Assembly (NCBI GenBank): GCA_050084515.1
Contig: CM114273.1
Span: 21,886,001-21,950,000 of the forward strand
Source of the DNA: Blasia pusilla
Taxonomy: Eukaryota; Marchantiophyta; Marchantiopsida; Blasiales
Direction of reading: 5' to 3'
Length of the DNA: 64,000 bases
Made by a program: the position numbers and the translations under genes. Positions 1 to 11,252 of the stretch are shown piece after piece (position 1 is the first letter of the stretch; every line of letters begins with the position of its first letter). Under the pieces are notes generated by a model that did no database searches, was not told where the DNA came from, and worked only from the letters and a program-made list of their open reading frames with translations.

Positions 1-2
1 CA

Positions 3-962
3 CTCACACCTTATAGAGACTCCCTTCTTGTTGAGGCTATAGCAGTTCTTCCCTCTTTCTCTTCCCTAGTTACCTCCGGACAGTCTGGGCTCCAATCTTC
101 TTTGATGGAAGCCCACTTTGATGCATTGTTTAGAGCTACTATGTCGGATGGGAATATCCCCATGGAGGTTCGGGCCCATATTCACTCTTGCTCCGGAAAG
201 GGGGCAGGCTCATGGGTGGGGGCTCGTCCCCTCATCCCGGCTTTCCGCATCGCACCACTTACCTACACTACAGCGACGAGGTTCCGACTGGGCCTGCCCC
301 AACCAACGGTGGTTGGTTTGACACATTGCGAGTGTCGCCGGAGTCTGGATCCACTTGGTGTGCATTTGGCACGGTGTCCACTTGGGGGTGAGAGGATAGC
401 CACTCACGATGCAGTATGGGATATTATGTTGTGTATTGCTCAGGAGAGTGGATTCCATATACAAGGAGAGAGGCACTACTCCATGCGGGATTCCCTTATC
501 TGTGCTGATCTCTACATGACGAGGGAGTCTGAGGTGGTGGTAGCGGATGTTGTAGTGTCGGATCCTATGCGGGAGGCAATGCGAGCCCAAGTGGTAGCAC
601 AAGGGAGATTGCTACAAGGAGCGGCGGCGGTCAAGAAGACCCACATTTATAGTCGACTTCATGACGGACATCGATTTATCCCCCTAGCCATTGAGATGTA
701 CGGGGCGATGGGGGAGAGGTTTGACTCGTACCTTGCGGATTGCGCCCATCATCTCTAGTCGAGAAATGGGTTGTCCTTAGCCACTGCGATACTTTATTGT
801 AGGCAACGGGTCTCCATAGCTTTGCAGCGCGCCCAGGCAAATGGGCTTCTACGGCGAGCTCAGGGGGTTGGAGATGCCAATGCTAGAGGCCCACTTAGTA
901 GTAGTCATAGTTCTCTAGGTGTTGCTGATATTGTCTTTGCTGTTGTTGATTTTGGTCGTTAG
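3..962 (+). pseudogene. Non-LTR retrotransposon, C-terminal end with zinc-ribbon and endonuclease-like domain (5' truncated by the window)
   Basis: The frame is open from base 3, so the protein starts before the window. No start codon is claimed. The translated part has a CxC...DPLGxHxxxCxxGG...HD cluster at about 318-410, then two acidic strands (ICADLYM, VVVADVVV at about 500-555) spaced as in PD-(D/E)xK or restriction-like endonucleases, and a basic helical end. This layout is seen downstream of the reverse transcriptase in some non-LTR elements that use a restriction-like endonuclease; the family assignment is inference, because the polymerase itself is outside the window. An in-frame TAG at 756-758 splits it, and the same frame then continues to TAG/TAA near 962 with a plausible family-like tail (YCRQRVSIALQRAQANGLLRRA). 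The copy is probably dead, unless the TAG is read through. Confidence 0.6.
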
Positions 963-1500
963 GGGGGAAGGCCCCCTTCTTTCTCCTCGGGGCCGGTTCC
1001 AGCCTCTTGAGGTCTATTTTTTGGGTCTCCATGCCCCCTCTTTTGTATCGTGATGGGTTTCCCATCCCTTTTTCTACATATATATATTTTAGTTCTTCCT
1101 TAAGGTCCTGACTCCTTAGTACTCCTTACATGTACACTAGGGTAAACGTACTTACAAGGTACTATTGTTCCTCTCCTCATAGCCTAGAGCCATAATGGCT
1201 CTGCACGGTTCCCCCATCCCTGGGTATAACTCCTTACAGCCCCTCTCAACTTGGCTAAAAGGCACAAAACCCTATGCCAACCCTCCAGCTCTCTTGCTTA
1301 GTGGCACGCGTCCCTGTGAACGCACCCTCTCCGTTTGCCTCCGTACGGCTCCACCAAGCTCCCTACGTCCGCTCAAACCTAATGCGGCGTCTACCTCCTA
1401 CGCGACCCTGGCTCTTTGTGCGACTCGGTACCCCAATCTTTGCAACTCTTCCCTACCCTTTCCTTGACTGTGCGCAACCTAACCCAAACTCAGCGGCGAC
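963..1500 (+). other. 3' flank of the non-LTR element and unassigned sequence
   Basis: A G-run/C-run hairpin (ggggggaaggccccc) follows directly after the reading frame at about 961-976 and would suit a 3' untranslated region. No poly(A) tail or target-site duplication is clear. The small open frames at 1195-1504 overlap each other in different frames and show no family resemblance. Confidence 0.3.
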
Positions 1501-2309
1501 CTAGCTAGCCTTAGGCGGATATGACCTATCTCTAGCCAACTAAAAACTCCTTTCTCTCTCCTTCCTGACACCCGCCATTCTCCCATCAACACTACACTCT
1601 CCGCTACACCCAAGCACCTTGTCCGCGACTCTACTGTTGCTCCACTCTAGTCCGCTACCCGCGAAAATCTAAGAAAAAATGAGCAGCGCTTCGCACACGA
1701 CCTTCCAAATGGAAAAATGACAACAAAAAGTCATCCAGTGCCTCCAGAGGCTCCCCATCAAGGAAACTCGCTTGCCCACCTGCAACCAACAAATTCCCTG
1801 CCCCCTCACATCTTTCTCATGTAAAATCAAGAGTAGTAAAAATGGCTCACTCGGTCTAAAACTCCACTCATGAATCTACATGGGCATATCGAACCACATC
1901 CACCCTCTACTATGAGGGAATCCAGATGCTAGCACCCTAACTCCTACACACCCACACACATCTTTGCAAGAGAGGTGCTCCTAAGGCTCAGCATGAGAAA
2001 GATGGCTTGGGAAAGCCATCTTCCTCACTCTTATACCCTTGGGGAGAGCCAAAAGCTCTTCATCCAAAAATAGCCCTACCAACAATAACCTGAGTGCATA
2101 GGTTACCAGATGATCGTTGACTTGGTCAATGGATCACATGACGGACTAAAACCAAATTAGAGAAATCGCCATAAATGACATTCCTGACACAGCGGACCTA
2201 TCGCCAAACTCATCCGACATCTCGAGACAAAGTTGCACCCAAATAGCCCGCTGGCTTTCTATGTCATTGACGCAATAGAACTCTATCTACGTCAAAATAC
2301 GATGTGACA
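1500..2309 (-). mobile_element. 5' terminal segment and leader of a Ty3/gypsy relative, minus strand
   Basis: Read on the minus strand from 2309, this begins TGTCACATC and matches, with many differences, the terminal segment at 5358-5842 on the plus strand, including the passages near 2005-2045 (aagatggctt...aagccatctt) and 1850-1900. Past about 1803 it continues into sequence resembling the 5' leader of copy A (gttgcaggt..., gcgaagcgctgc). It is therefore the 5' end of a related element, lying opposite to the solo repeat at 5358. Its far end toward 1500 is too diverged to place. Confidence 0.55.
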
Positions 2310-2741
2310 AGACTTTTGTGGTCATGGTGCATATTACGGGTATGGAGGAAGAGAAATTAATATAATTTCACTCAATTCACTCTAAACTAGTATCAAACAT
2401 AATCCTAAGGTAGTAATATTGGTAATTTTCGGGGTCGAGGTTGACACAACGGATATTGAGATATTGCAATTCTTGTGAGATGAAGGATAATTATACAAAA
2501 TTTCGCTTCAAGAAGAAGGTAGATGTGAGAATTGGAGCCTTACAATAACAAAACTATGTAGAGCAACAATATTAAGTACACTATCAAGAACAGAAATACT
2601 CACAAATTGCGCACATGTTGACTATGATCCACCGTATATGATAGCAACAGTTAAGAAAGAGTTTACAAGTGATTGGTATATTGACTTTCATACATCGAAT
2701 CATATGATGTTGCTATCTAAGTATTAATATGGCGCCTAAGA
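2310..2741 (+). pseudogene. Ty1/copia relic, gag end to protease start (segment 1)
   Basis: The nucleotide sequence tracks the intact-order copia at about 46400-46810: the glycine-rich gag end (ggtcatggtg...tatggaggaagag), the lysine-rich stretch after the zinc knuckle (ttcaagaagaagg), the glutamine-rich linker, and the protease start (tggtatattgac, where the better copy has YWYIDSGASNH). Many indels and stops are present, so no protein can be made. The relic is interrupted at about 2742 and resumes at about 3465. Confidence 0.7.
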
Positions 2742-3464
2742 AAGTATCATGGTAGATGAGGTGTAGGGCGAGATAGTATCGAGGCTTTAGAGAGGTCTTG
2801 TACTTCCCTATTTTGAGAGGTCATATGTGACATGATCTTAGGAGGTGATCTACGAGTGTAGGTCACCATTCCTTTTATGAGGAGTGCCAACCTTGGAGAG
2901 GTTGACCTTTCCAGCCATGTATGGCTCCACTTGAACCTATAGAATCGTGGGTTAGTTGGTAGTTGGTCTCATGAGAGGACTACATGTGTAGTTGTTAGGG
3001 AGTTAATATCTGTGTACTACAGGTTGGTAGTGACTTGTGTGTACAAGTCACCCATGGAGGTGCCCAAGGGGGTATATCTCGGATGAAGCTCATTTGGAGC
3101 TCATCTTCCTTTAGGATCAGAGACCCATGTTAGGATCCGTGATGCAGTGCATCTTGCATGTATTGAGCCTCGATTCTCTCTTGAAGAGTGGGCTAGGATT
3201 GATCGATAATGGAAGATCACACACATTTTGAGAGTCCTTGTCTACAATTTCTCTTGTTATTGCAACAACGTGTATCCGATTCATGAATATGGCTGTTTAG
3301 ATGAAGTACGGTTGATTGCAAAATTCATCAGAGTTTACAATTTGTATTCAACTTTATAATTGGGATTTTCTAGTCGCTCATGTGTAGGGATGTTAGGATT
3401 CATAAGTAGATAGATCTTAGACATGTGTGTGCATGATAGCTAATGTATGTTGGCAACGATATGT
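2742..3464. repeat. Unassigned insertion inside the copia relic
   Basis: About 0.7 kb with no counterpart in the copia at 46-47 kb. It shares short passages with the Ty3/gypsy terminal segments (ggtgatctacgagtgtaggtcacc; gtgacttgtgtgtacaagtcacc), so it may be another diverged terminal repeat. No clear TG...CA ends or target-site duplication. Confidence 0.3.
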
Positions 3465-3732
3465 ATTCCCATGAAAAAAGATCTTACAATAATATCTACC
3501 GAAGATGATGCACAATATCATATCGCACGTATGACTGAACGTCACTAATGTCTCAATAGCATTAGACGATCTTTGTGCTCTTGTAAATATTTCTTACATC
3601 GCTATTCTTGCGAGCAATTCGATTTGTGTAAAACAAATAGTAGAATAAGGTTATTTCGTGAAGTTTAACACAAATGGTTGTTTCATTGAAACTCGAGGAT
3701 GTCGCCTACTACGTCTAGTATATCACATATGA
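3465..3732 (+). pseudogene. Ty1/copia relic, protease to integrase linker (segment 2)
   Basis: Matches the copia at about 46860-47045 (gatgacactcaacatcata..., tctttgtgctcttg..., aagtttaacgtagatggttatttcattgaaac). It continues segment 1 after the 0.7-kb insertion. The relic resumes once more at 13745, so everything between 3733 and 13744 was inserted into it. Confidence 0.7.
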
Positions 3733-4689
3733 TTGCATGCCTTTAAAGTGATCCTTTTCTATTACTATTTTTTTAATTAATCAGATCCCTTTTTTTTGGG
3801 GCAATTTTTAATTAAGGCATCACTATTATTTCAATTATAAATTTTAATAATCCTTCCACTATTATAAAAATTATTGAAAAAATTAGGATGTCTTTTACAT
3901 ACGGAAAATTTTTATATAAAAGAAGGCATAGTACAAAGGCCAATTGGTTGTAAATGAAATAGTACATGTAATACACATAAAGACATAACACAAATACATT
4001 TAAATGAAATATACAACAATTCAATACTTTATTTCACAAATACCTTAAAAAGTTAAGATTTTCTCTTGTCTTTTAAGACTGCATCTAAGGCTTTTCTATC
4101 ATCACGATCTAATAGCCAAATATCTTTCACTCCCTCCTTGTATTCCATTATAACACAAGCAATTACTATATCTAATTCAATCCATTGTGCATTATTGTTG
4201 TCATAAGTGAAAAGAATTGAGCTTTGATTCACATGAGTGAACCAATTGAATATACATTATATCCCATCATCTTCCATTGTAGATCTGCAACATGTTCGAA
4301 CATATCGCAATTATGTTATGGTATTTCATGCCTTATTTTTATGTAAGTCTTTCCTATTTTTCTCATCAATTTTTGCAATTTACCTATCCAAGCGTTGTAA
4401 GTATAGGTTTGTAAGCTCTCTCCATGCTACTTGTAGGGACTTCTTTAGTATTTTTTCCTCTTTATCTAGATGTTGTAGCCCTCGAGATAGAAGATTGTAA
4501 GGATTCCTCTTTAAACAACACAACACATATACTACTAATATCTAATGTACATAATGCTCCTAGTGCGTCTAAAGGTTACAAACGAAGTCTAGGAATTTGA
4601 GCCGTTATGTCACCTTTTGCAAGTTAGTCCATTAATCTCAATAATCTAATGTTTAAAAAAATGGTTTCACTAATAGATCTCATATTGAG
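3733..4689. other. AT-rich sequence without a recognisable gene
   Basis: Strongly AT-biased, with homopolymer runs (ttttttttgggg near 3790). The open frames on either strand (for example 3812-4024 minus, 4237-4500 plus) have low-complexity, membrane-like translations typical of AT-rich DNA and no family motif. It is probably the left part of the sequence that split the copia relic. Confidence 0.4.
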
Positions 4690-5350
4690 ATAAATAAGTG
4701 AAATTAAGTCATGGCTCTTTGGAGGGCTTTGTGTATTTTACTTTGAACATCAACTTACATTTCACCATTATTTTGCTTAGAACCCTTGAGGAGTTTTGTA
4801 TCTTTGCATTACTAGGGAATTTAACGATTCAGATCTTCTTTTGGAATTTTAGGGGTGGAGAAACAAATCCTCAAAGAAGATCTATTCTCCATTTTTAATT
4901 CATTAATGGGAGGTCCAATGTGTCTGAAATAATTCATGTATGTTGAGCACCCTCTCCTTCCCCACAATACATATGCTAGAAAATTTTGGAGGTTCAAACC
5001 TCATAAAACATCCTTTCACTTACTGAAGTTTATTTTCTTGCCTTGATGTACTTATAACATCACATTCCACACTCGGATGGATTTGAAATTAAGTTATAGG
5101 GGAGTATTTTTGCTTGTGATTCTATTTAATGAATGATTTAGATCTTCTAAAAGTCACTCAAAAGATGAGTTATAATTTAAACTTGGAATTTCTCATTTTT
5201 TATATTTAGCTTCACTTTGAAGCAATAATTTTCCATGAAAAAAATTATCCAACTCTTCATGCCTCCATACATAATCTGATAGAGTTTCAAAAAAATTTAT
5301 GAGTAAAAGTGAAGTTGGACACTTATAAGTCTTCCAAGGTTAGACATCCG
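4690..5350 (+). repeat. Diverged direct repeat, left copy
   Basis: Pairs in the same orientation with about 12790-13375. Shared passages include ttgaggagttttgtatctttgcatta, cttcttttggaatttt, gggaggtccaa and cactcacaagtcttcca (spelling differs slightly between copies). The copies are separated only by the solo repeat 5358-12738 (itself holding copy A), so before those insertions they lay in tandem. Confidence 0.65.
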
Positions 5351-5357
5351 AACTCTA

Positions 5358-5842
5358 TGTCACATCTTACTTCAATGTAGGTAGAGTTCTATCGCGTCGA
5401 CGGCATGGAGAGTCAGCGGGCTGTTAGGATGTAACTTCTTCTTGAGATGTCGAATGAGGTTCGCGATAGGCCTATTGTGTCGGGAACGTCGCCTATGGCG
5501 ATCTTCCTACTTTGGTTTACGTCCGTCAGGTGACCTGTTGACCGGGTCAATAGTCATCCGGTAACCTGTGCATGCAGGTTACCGTTGGTAGGGCTATTTT
5601 TGGATATAAGAGTGAGGAAGATGGCTTTCCCAAGCCATATTTCTCATATTGAGCCTTAGGAACGCCTCTCTTACATAAACGATGTGAGTGTGTAGGAGTT
5701 ATTGTGCTAGCGTCCGGATTTCCTTATAGTAGAGGGTGGATGTGGTTCGATATGCCGATGTAGATTCACGAGTGGAGTTTTAGTCCGGGTGAGCCATTTT
5801 TACTACTCTTGAATTTACATGAGAAAGATGGCTTGGAAAAGC
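5358..5842 (+). repeat. Solo Ty3/gypsy terminal repeat, left part (split by copy A)
   Basis: Starts TGTCACATCTTACTTC and runs to the insertion point of copy A. It resumes at 12544 and ends ...GTGCACGACA at 12738, so the unit is about 0.68 kb with TGTC...GACA ends, like the P-plus-tail unit of copies A and B. Flanks are TCTA (5354-5357) and ACTA (12739-12742), a possible 4-bp target duplication with one change. Confidence 0.65.
5839..5842. repeat. Target-site duplication of copy A, left (AAGC)
   Basis: AAGC directly precedes the element's TGTCATG start and is repeated at 12540-12543 directly after its GCACGACA end. A 5-bp reading (AAAGC) is possible if the element is taken to end in CGAC. Confidence 0.7.
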
Positions 5843-6343
5843 TGTCATGACTGTTAGGATAGATCGGTGGGATCTAGCTGAGCGTCTGCACGAGTAGTAG
5901 AGGAAAGACCAAGGAGGTCGAGGATGACCTGTTGAGGTCCCGTTAAACCTGAGAGAGCAGGTTTCCCCTTCGTTTCGGCTCATTTGGAGCCACATAGAGA
6001 AACTTCCATATTGGGGATAGTTGACTTTCCACTTTGGGAAGTGGCTCTTGACCCGCTACAACAGCTCAAGAGCCAAGGAGGTGACCTGCAAGCATAGGTT
6101 ATCGTTGAGAGGGCTTGGGAGAGGGAAGGGGGTATACCTCCAAGAGAGAGAGGTTGAGAGCTCATTCTCTCTTTGTTGAACGTGTTGGCATAAGGGGGCG
6201 GAGCTATGGTCCCTTGCCTTGTGAGTGTAATCCAAGCCTATCATTAGGAGAGTGGGTTTGGTTTGACATGAGAGAGAGAGTGCACACCTTTGAGAGCTAT
6301 GGTGTGAGATGGTGTAGAGAGAGATTGGATCTTACTTTACAAA
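5843..6343 (+). repeat. Copy A 5' terminal segment P (A1)
   Basis: About 500 bp from TGTCATGACTG to ...GGATCTTACTTTA. It matches 11896-12411 at the other end, but after the shared ...CTTACTTTA it runs into leader sequence (CAAAGAGAG) instead of the 128-bp tail that follows P at the 3' end. It lacks about 20 bp present in the other copy near 6040. Copies B and C show the same P-to-leader junction at their 5' ends. Confidence 0.8.
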
Positions 6344-7425
6344 GAGAGAATGAGAGATCTTCATGGGGGAGCTCACTGGTCACTCATTGTTTTTGCAGGT
6401 TGGAGACCGTGTTCCCCGTTCAGCGGCTCATAGGAGTGCTCACCGGAGCAAGGCCTACTTTGATTGTTCTTTGTATTTGTCAATTTTTTGTGTGGAAGAG
6501 TGGCGCACGGAAGCGCGGCCCAATTTCTGATAGGGATTGATTATGGGGGCGAGTTGCCCCATGCCGGTGCTCTTGGGAGCACCATGTAGCTTGCTGATTT
6601 GTATTTTTATAGGTTTTACATTTTCATTGGGAGAAATCAGCGCAGAAGCGCTGCCAAATTTTGTATAGGAGAAAGAGACATTGGGCTTTACGACAGTCAG
6701 TTTTTATTGGAATGTTTGATTCTAAATATTTTTTGATATTATCGTAGATCGTGAAGCTGTACACGTTGTGCAACAAATAGTGTGCAATTTGGAGTTGCAA
6801 GCAAAAAGTTATGGTTAATCTTGCAAAACTGCCATTGCTAGGCAATTTTTAGGGTTAAATTGTTCAAACCCTAAACCAGCCGCCACGCCGCCGCCGGCCG
6901 TCGCCGTCATAGTCACCGTCAACGGTCAACCATCATCGTCAATGGTCAACCGTCACCATCACCGGTCAGCCGTTACCATCAACGATCCACCGTCCGTTGT
7001 CCATCCTTTGGTTTCCATTGCCGCCATTACGGAGTGGAGGGTCTTCCACGACGTTCGTTGATTCTCTGACTTGCGTCGCCACCACGTACTTTGTTTTGGC
7101 CGCCACCGTCATTGCAGTTTTGTCATCAACCAGTGATGGCAGATGACCTCTGGTTATGGTGTTTGAGTTTTGATTTCATGTTGCTATGTTATGATTGGTA
7201 GCCGCTTGACAACGATCAAGTATCGTGCCGTGACGCCCGTAGCCGCAACGCGCCGCCGATTGCTGCGCCATGCCGCTCGTGGCAGTACCGCACCGACTCG
7301 ATCGCAGAACCGCTCCTTCACTTAGGAGCAAAGCGTGTGAATTTCTGATTGAGGAGGATATGCCGCCGAGTGCCGCACCCCATTCCCGAGTGCCGTGCTG
7401 TTTGTAGCCGTTCCGCGGTAAAGGA
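6344..7425 (+). other. Copy A 5' leader
   Basis: Non-coding leader matching copy C (61487 down to about 60500) in order. It includes a gttgcaggttggaga passage, an AT-rich stretch near 6600-6850, and about 6880-6990 with dense repeats of the cgtcaacggt type. No primer-binding site complementary to a familiar tRNA 3' end is recognisable just after P. At about 7425 the leader jumps to methyltransferase sequence (gagttccctaccgaggg), the deletion point of this copy. Confidence 0.6.
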
Positions 7426-8190
7426 GTACTCGAGTTCCCTACCGAGGGATATTTTGTTGCTAGGGGCACACGACTTAGAGCGGGTAGGGACCATTCATTT
7501 GGCCATTGCCGATTGGCCATGTCAGGGCCAATCGAGTGTTAGACGAGGCAGCGGGTTGGCTGACACTCGGTCCAAGTTATTTTGGGTGATGTTAAGGGTC
7601 TTACGGTAGTTTCAGGAGCACCAGTCTCGTTCTCTAGCTTACATTCGAGAGAATGTGCCGATCTTAGGAGACTCCAGGTCACGGGTGGTAACAAGTGCTC
7701 ATCAGGTGCGTGCCTGGATCGGCCCAGAAGTGTTCTTGGATGCGGTGAGTGTAGGTTCTAGAGCCCATCGCCCGCGTCTATGGTGGACCAACTTGGTGCC
7801 CCATGCAGTGTTACGGAGGGCGTAGGCGAGAGTGGAGCGCCCCTCCCATTTGTTAGTGGATTCCATTCTAGATCTAGGTCGTTGATCACAGGCAGTGAGG
7901 CACGATGATCGACCACCGTTGGCTGTGGTCAACAAGGTAGGCAGGCCGCACGCAGCCTTGCCCACGTTTGTGAGTTTTCCCGCTTCCTATGCATATAAGG
8001 AGGCCGCTCCTGGCTTGGTTTGGGATGACCAGGTTTAGCGGTTGGTGGAGCCCAACGCCGACAAGAGAGAGTGAGCGATGGGATTTCCCACAGGAGTGAC
8101 GGTAGTACCATTAGTGTCAAAGGCATCACGACCCCATGTCTTAGATTAGGCAATGGACCTGAACTGCTTGACATGAATCCTCAGCTTGGG
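7426..8190 (+). pseudogene. Truncated cytosine-5 DNA methyltransferase domain, copy A
   Basis: Starts downstream of motif I. The catalytic loop is intact at 7517-7525 (WPCQGQS), followed by GLADTRSKLFW, ENV at about 7650, and an AHRPRLWWTNL motif at about 7770-7805. The C-terminal AMGFPTGVT motif lies near 8076 but carries stops on both sides. Without the AdoMet-binding motif I (DLFGG, present in copy C) this copy cannot be active. It runs toward the reverse transcriptase without an intervening gene. Confidence 0.75.
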
Positions 8191-8530
8191 AGTGGCTGAG
8201 CAGCGCCGTATGAGATCGCGACAGATCACAGTGGTTGCGTTGGTGAGCACCATGCCTACCAAGATGGTGGAGGCAGTGGCTGGGGGCGAGACCCGAGGAG
8301 ATCTACACACCAAGGGAGATCGGGAGAGACACCCTTGGACTTCTTGGGATATTTTGCAGGTACGCCAAGAGATGATAGCCACAACATGGAGCGTGGTTCC
8401 GGGCACTGCACGTGGAGGAGATCAGAGTTTGCAGTTGGTTGTAGGAGAGCGGTCGAGTGTTGTTGTTCGAGACGGGGTTGCACCATAGCAACCACCGATA
8501 CCCGCGCCAGAGAGTCCTACTATAGTCACA

Positions 8531-9517
8531 ATGGAGACTTGGGAGCCAGATATGGGCCCTAAGTTGAGAGGTGGAGAGCGGCGCCGGATACATCAGTTCC
8601 TCAGGAGTTATAGGAGCTGCTTTGCATTTAGCATGGAGGATTTGGGTATATTGAAGGGACCGGGGATCCGCATTGAGTTGTCGAGTGATACGTCGATCTT
8701 CCGACAACCCTACAGGTATAATGATATGGAGAGAGCTTTGATTCAGAGTAGGAGCCAGGACTTGGTCGGAGCAGGACTAATGGAGATGTCGCATGGGGAG
8801 TATGCATCTGCCACTGTCATGCCCGCCAAGAAGGATGTGCATAGCAACTGGATGGATAGGCGGATGTGTGGGGATTACCAACCTATCAATTGGCAGACGA
8901 AGTCCGATAGGTATGCCATGCCCATCCCTAAGGAGATCTTTGATGCGATTCGTTATGCAAAGGTCTTCAGTTCATTGGATTTGCGAGCCGAATACCATGA
9001 GCTGCCTATCAGATTGGAGGACAGGCACAAGACGGCATTTTGGGGCATTGATCCTCACGGGAAGGATTGTTTGTACCAATGGCGGTTCTTACCATTTGGG
9101 TTAAAGAATGCCTCGATTGAGTTTCAGAGGGTTATGGATAGGATCTTGGCTGGTCTCGATTTTTCTAAGTGTTATATTGATGACATTGTAGTCTTTAGCA
9201 CCACGATTGAGGAGCATGAGCGACATCTAGAGGAGGTGTTTCGAAGATTGCAATTACATGGGCTGAAGCTACATCCAGGCAAGTGCAAGTTCTTCTACGA
9301 CCAGATTGAGTACTTGGGTCATACGATATACCCAAGGGACCTTGGTGTTCAGCAGACGAAGGTAGAGGCTATCTCACGCATTCCACGCCCTACAGATGTG
9401 AGCCGTATTTGCGCATTCATGGGATTGGCAAACTTCTATCGGCGCTACGTCAAGGGATTCAATTTGATTGCGAAGCCGCTAACCTTGCTGACCAAGGTGG
9501 ATCACGACTGGCACTAG
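8531..9517 (+). CDS. Ty3/gypsy reverse transcriptase domain, copy A
   Basis: A 328-codon open stretch, the longest intact coding piece of the element. Visible in order: the primer-grip region of Ty3-type enzymes (LPIRLEDRHKTAF), LPFGLKNASIEFQRVMD, the catalytic YIDDIVVFS at about 9172-9198 with both aspartates, KCKFFYDQIEYLGH, and IPRPTDVSRICAFMGLANFYRRYVKGF, which leads into the connection domain. The start at 8531 is just the first available codon; in the living family this was an internal part of a gag-pol-type polyprotein, and the upstream frame belongs to the methyltransferase C-terminus. It ends at TAG 9515-9517, just before RNase H. Confidence 0.9.
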   Translation: METWEPDMGPKLRGGERRRIHQFLRSYRSCFAFSMEDLGILKGPGIRIELSSDTSIFRQPYRYNDMERALIQSRSQDLVGAGLMEMSHGEYASATVMPAKKDVHSNWMDRRMCGDYQPINWQTKSDRYAMPIPKEIFDAIRYAKVFSSLDLRAEYHELPIRLEDRHKTAFWGIDPHGKDCLYQWRFLPFGLKNASIEFQRVMDRILAGLDFSKCYIDDIVVFSTTIEEHERHLEEVFRRLQLHGLKLHPGKCKFFYDQIEYLGHTIYPRDLGVQQTKVEAISRIPRPTDVSRICAFMGLANFYRRYVKGFNLIAKPLTLLTKVDHDWH

Positions 9518-9990
9518 GGGGATGAGCAAGAGCGAGCATTTAGTTGCTCAAGGACAGGTTGACGTCCGCGCCCATCTTGAGGAGACCGATCAGGGGGCGT
9601 CCTTTCTAGTTGCACACAGATTAGAGCATGTTGGGGCTTGGAGCGCTCACCCAGTATGATGATGAGGGTAGAGAGTTCATGGTGGCTTATGCTAGCCGCT
9701 CGAACAACGCTGCAGAGGCAAAGTACATCTCGTATGAGGGTGAGTGCTTGGCTATAATGTGGGCTGTCCCGCATTTTCAGGTGTTCCTTATTTGGCAACC
9801 CCTTTACCATCATCACTGATCATCAACCAATGAAGTGGTTGATGGAGTCCGAAAAGCTTACAAGGAAGCTTGCAAGATGGGCTCTGTTGTTGCAGGAGTA
9901 TAATTTTCAGGTGGTACATAGACCTGGGACGCTCAACCAGGATGCAGATGGGTTGAGTCATAACCCATGCCCGAGTCAGTGAGATGCAAC
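9518..9990 (+). pseudogene. Ty3/gypsy RNase H domain, copy A
   Basis: Frameshifted remains. FMVAYASRSNNAAEAKY and ECLAIMWAVPHF appear in one frame (9628-9819), then FTIITDHQPMKWLMES and LLQEYNFQVVHRPGTLNQDADGLSH in another. These are the usual RNase H strands, with the final DAD at about 9941-9949. Copy B keeps the equivalent block at 43631-43933 on its minus strand. Confidence 0.8.
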
Positions 9991-10082
9991 TGGAGCTCGA
10001 TGGCATGGAGAGAGTGATGAGGAGTCAGTGCCAAGATGGCACGCGTCAGCCTATTTAGGCATGTTGGCTATGGAGAGCCAGA

Positions 10083-11240
10083 GTGTGGAGACTTCGATGG
10101 CGAGGTCTAGTGGAGAGTCCTTGGATCCTGAGGCCACTGAGGAGACGACAGATGACCGAGATTCATGATGATGGAGTAGTCTTGGAGTACCTTGGTACTC
10201 GCAACGTTGCAAGCACCGTGGGTGCTAGAGAGCGAGATCGGATCCTACAGCGGGCCAGACGGTTCCGTTGGGAGGGGACTCATGTTTTGAGGGTTTGGGA
10301 GGATGGTAGAGTACGCATAGTGCCGCATCCTTCACAGAGAGCACGACTAGTGCAGCATGCCCATAAGGAAGCGGGCGTACATCTTGCTCCAGATTCAATA
10401 TTGGTGGCGAGGCATGCAGACTGATGTTCAACAGTTTGTTGCCAGGTGCATGGTGTATGATCGGGTCTGAGCATCGTTCAATGCTCCGACTCCACAGTTG
10501 CATCCATTATCGATCATGGGCTCAGGGTATAGATGGAGTTTGGATTTTACAGGAACTTTGCCTTTGACGGAGCGTCACAGTCGTTATGTGTTGGTAATGG
10601 TCGAGCACTTCTCGAAGTGGATCGAGTTGGTTGGATTGCCTAACAAAGCGAGAGAGGGAGTAGCTTATGCCTTCCTTGATAGAGTGTTGAGTCATTATGG
10701 GGCACCGGCTGAGGTGTTGACAGACCAGGGTACTGAGTTTCGCGGTGAGTTCTAGGCCTTGTGTGATCAGGCGCTGATCGACCACCGCACGACTTTGCGA
10801 GATCATCCCGAGGCGGAGGGATTAGCGGAGAGAGTTGTGCAGACGGTGAAGGGGTTTTTATGCACGTATGGCTTGCAGAGAGGTCACATAGGAGATTGGG
10901 ACCTCCAATTTCCGTGGTTGGCGATGGATACAGATTCAATAGACAAGCATCCTTAGCGTGTTTTTCACCGTACTTGCTACTTTATGGCCGAGAGCCAGAT
11001 TTACCTGCGGACATTCGTCGAGATGTTGGTGAGGTGCTGGTCCTTGATGACCCAGATGTATGGATGCGAGCATGTTCTTAGAGGGCTGAGTTGTTTCGGA
11101 GAGTGATGCCCATGGCGTTCGAGAACTTGGCGATTGCGCAACATCGGTATACGTTGAGGTATGCGACTATTCGAGATGGTGGTTATCGACCAACTATCCG
11201 GAGGTTTCATCAGGGAGATTTTGTCTACTTGTAGCAGACG
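10083..11240 (+). pseudogene. Ty3/gypsy integrase, copy A
   Basis: The zinc-binding HHCC part is degraded at about 10390-10470. The catalytic core begins at 10498: WSLDFTG (first Asp about 10543), VLTDQGTEF (second Asp about 10723), a single in-frame TAG at 10753, then AEGLAERVVQT (Glu about 10828). This is the DDE arrangement of an rve-type integrase. Later parts are the region matching the Ty3 core end (PWLAM, LLLYGREPDLPADIRRDV) and a basic C-terminal stretch, ending in a beta-rich segment LRVRDVLPSGVLLLEG at about 11278-11325 just before the PHD finger. Confidence 0.85.
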
Positions 11241-11252
11241 GCACCAACGACG

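Noticed and set aside
210-602. Minus-strand open frame of 130 codons
   Set aside because: It lies opposite the non-LTR element's conserved zinc-ribbon and endonuclease frame and shows no motif of its own.
6870-6995. CRISPR-like array
   Set aside because: Units are short, imperfect and unspaced (cgtcaacggt type); this is a degenerate minisatellite in a eukaryotic element leader.
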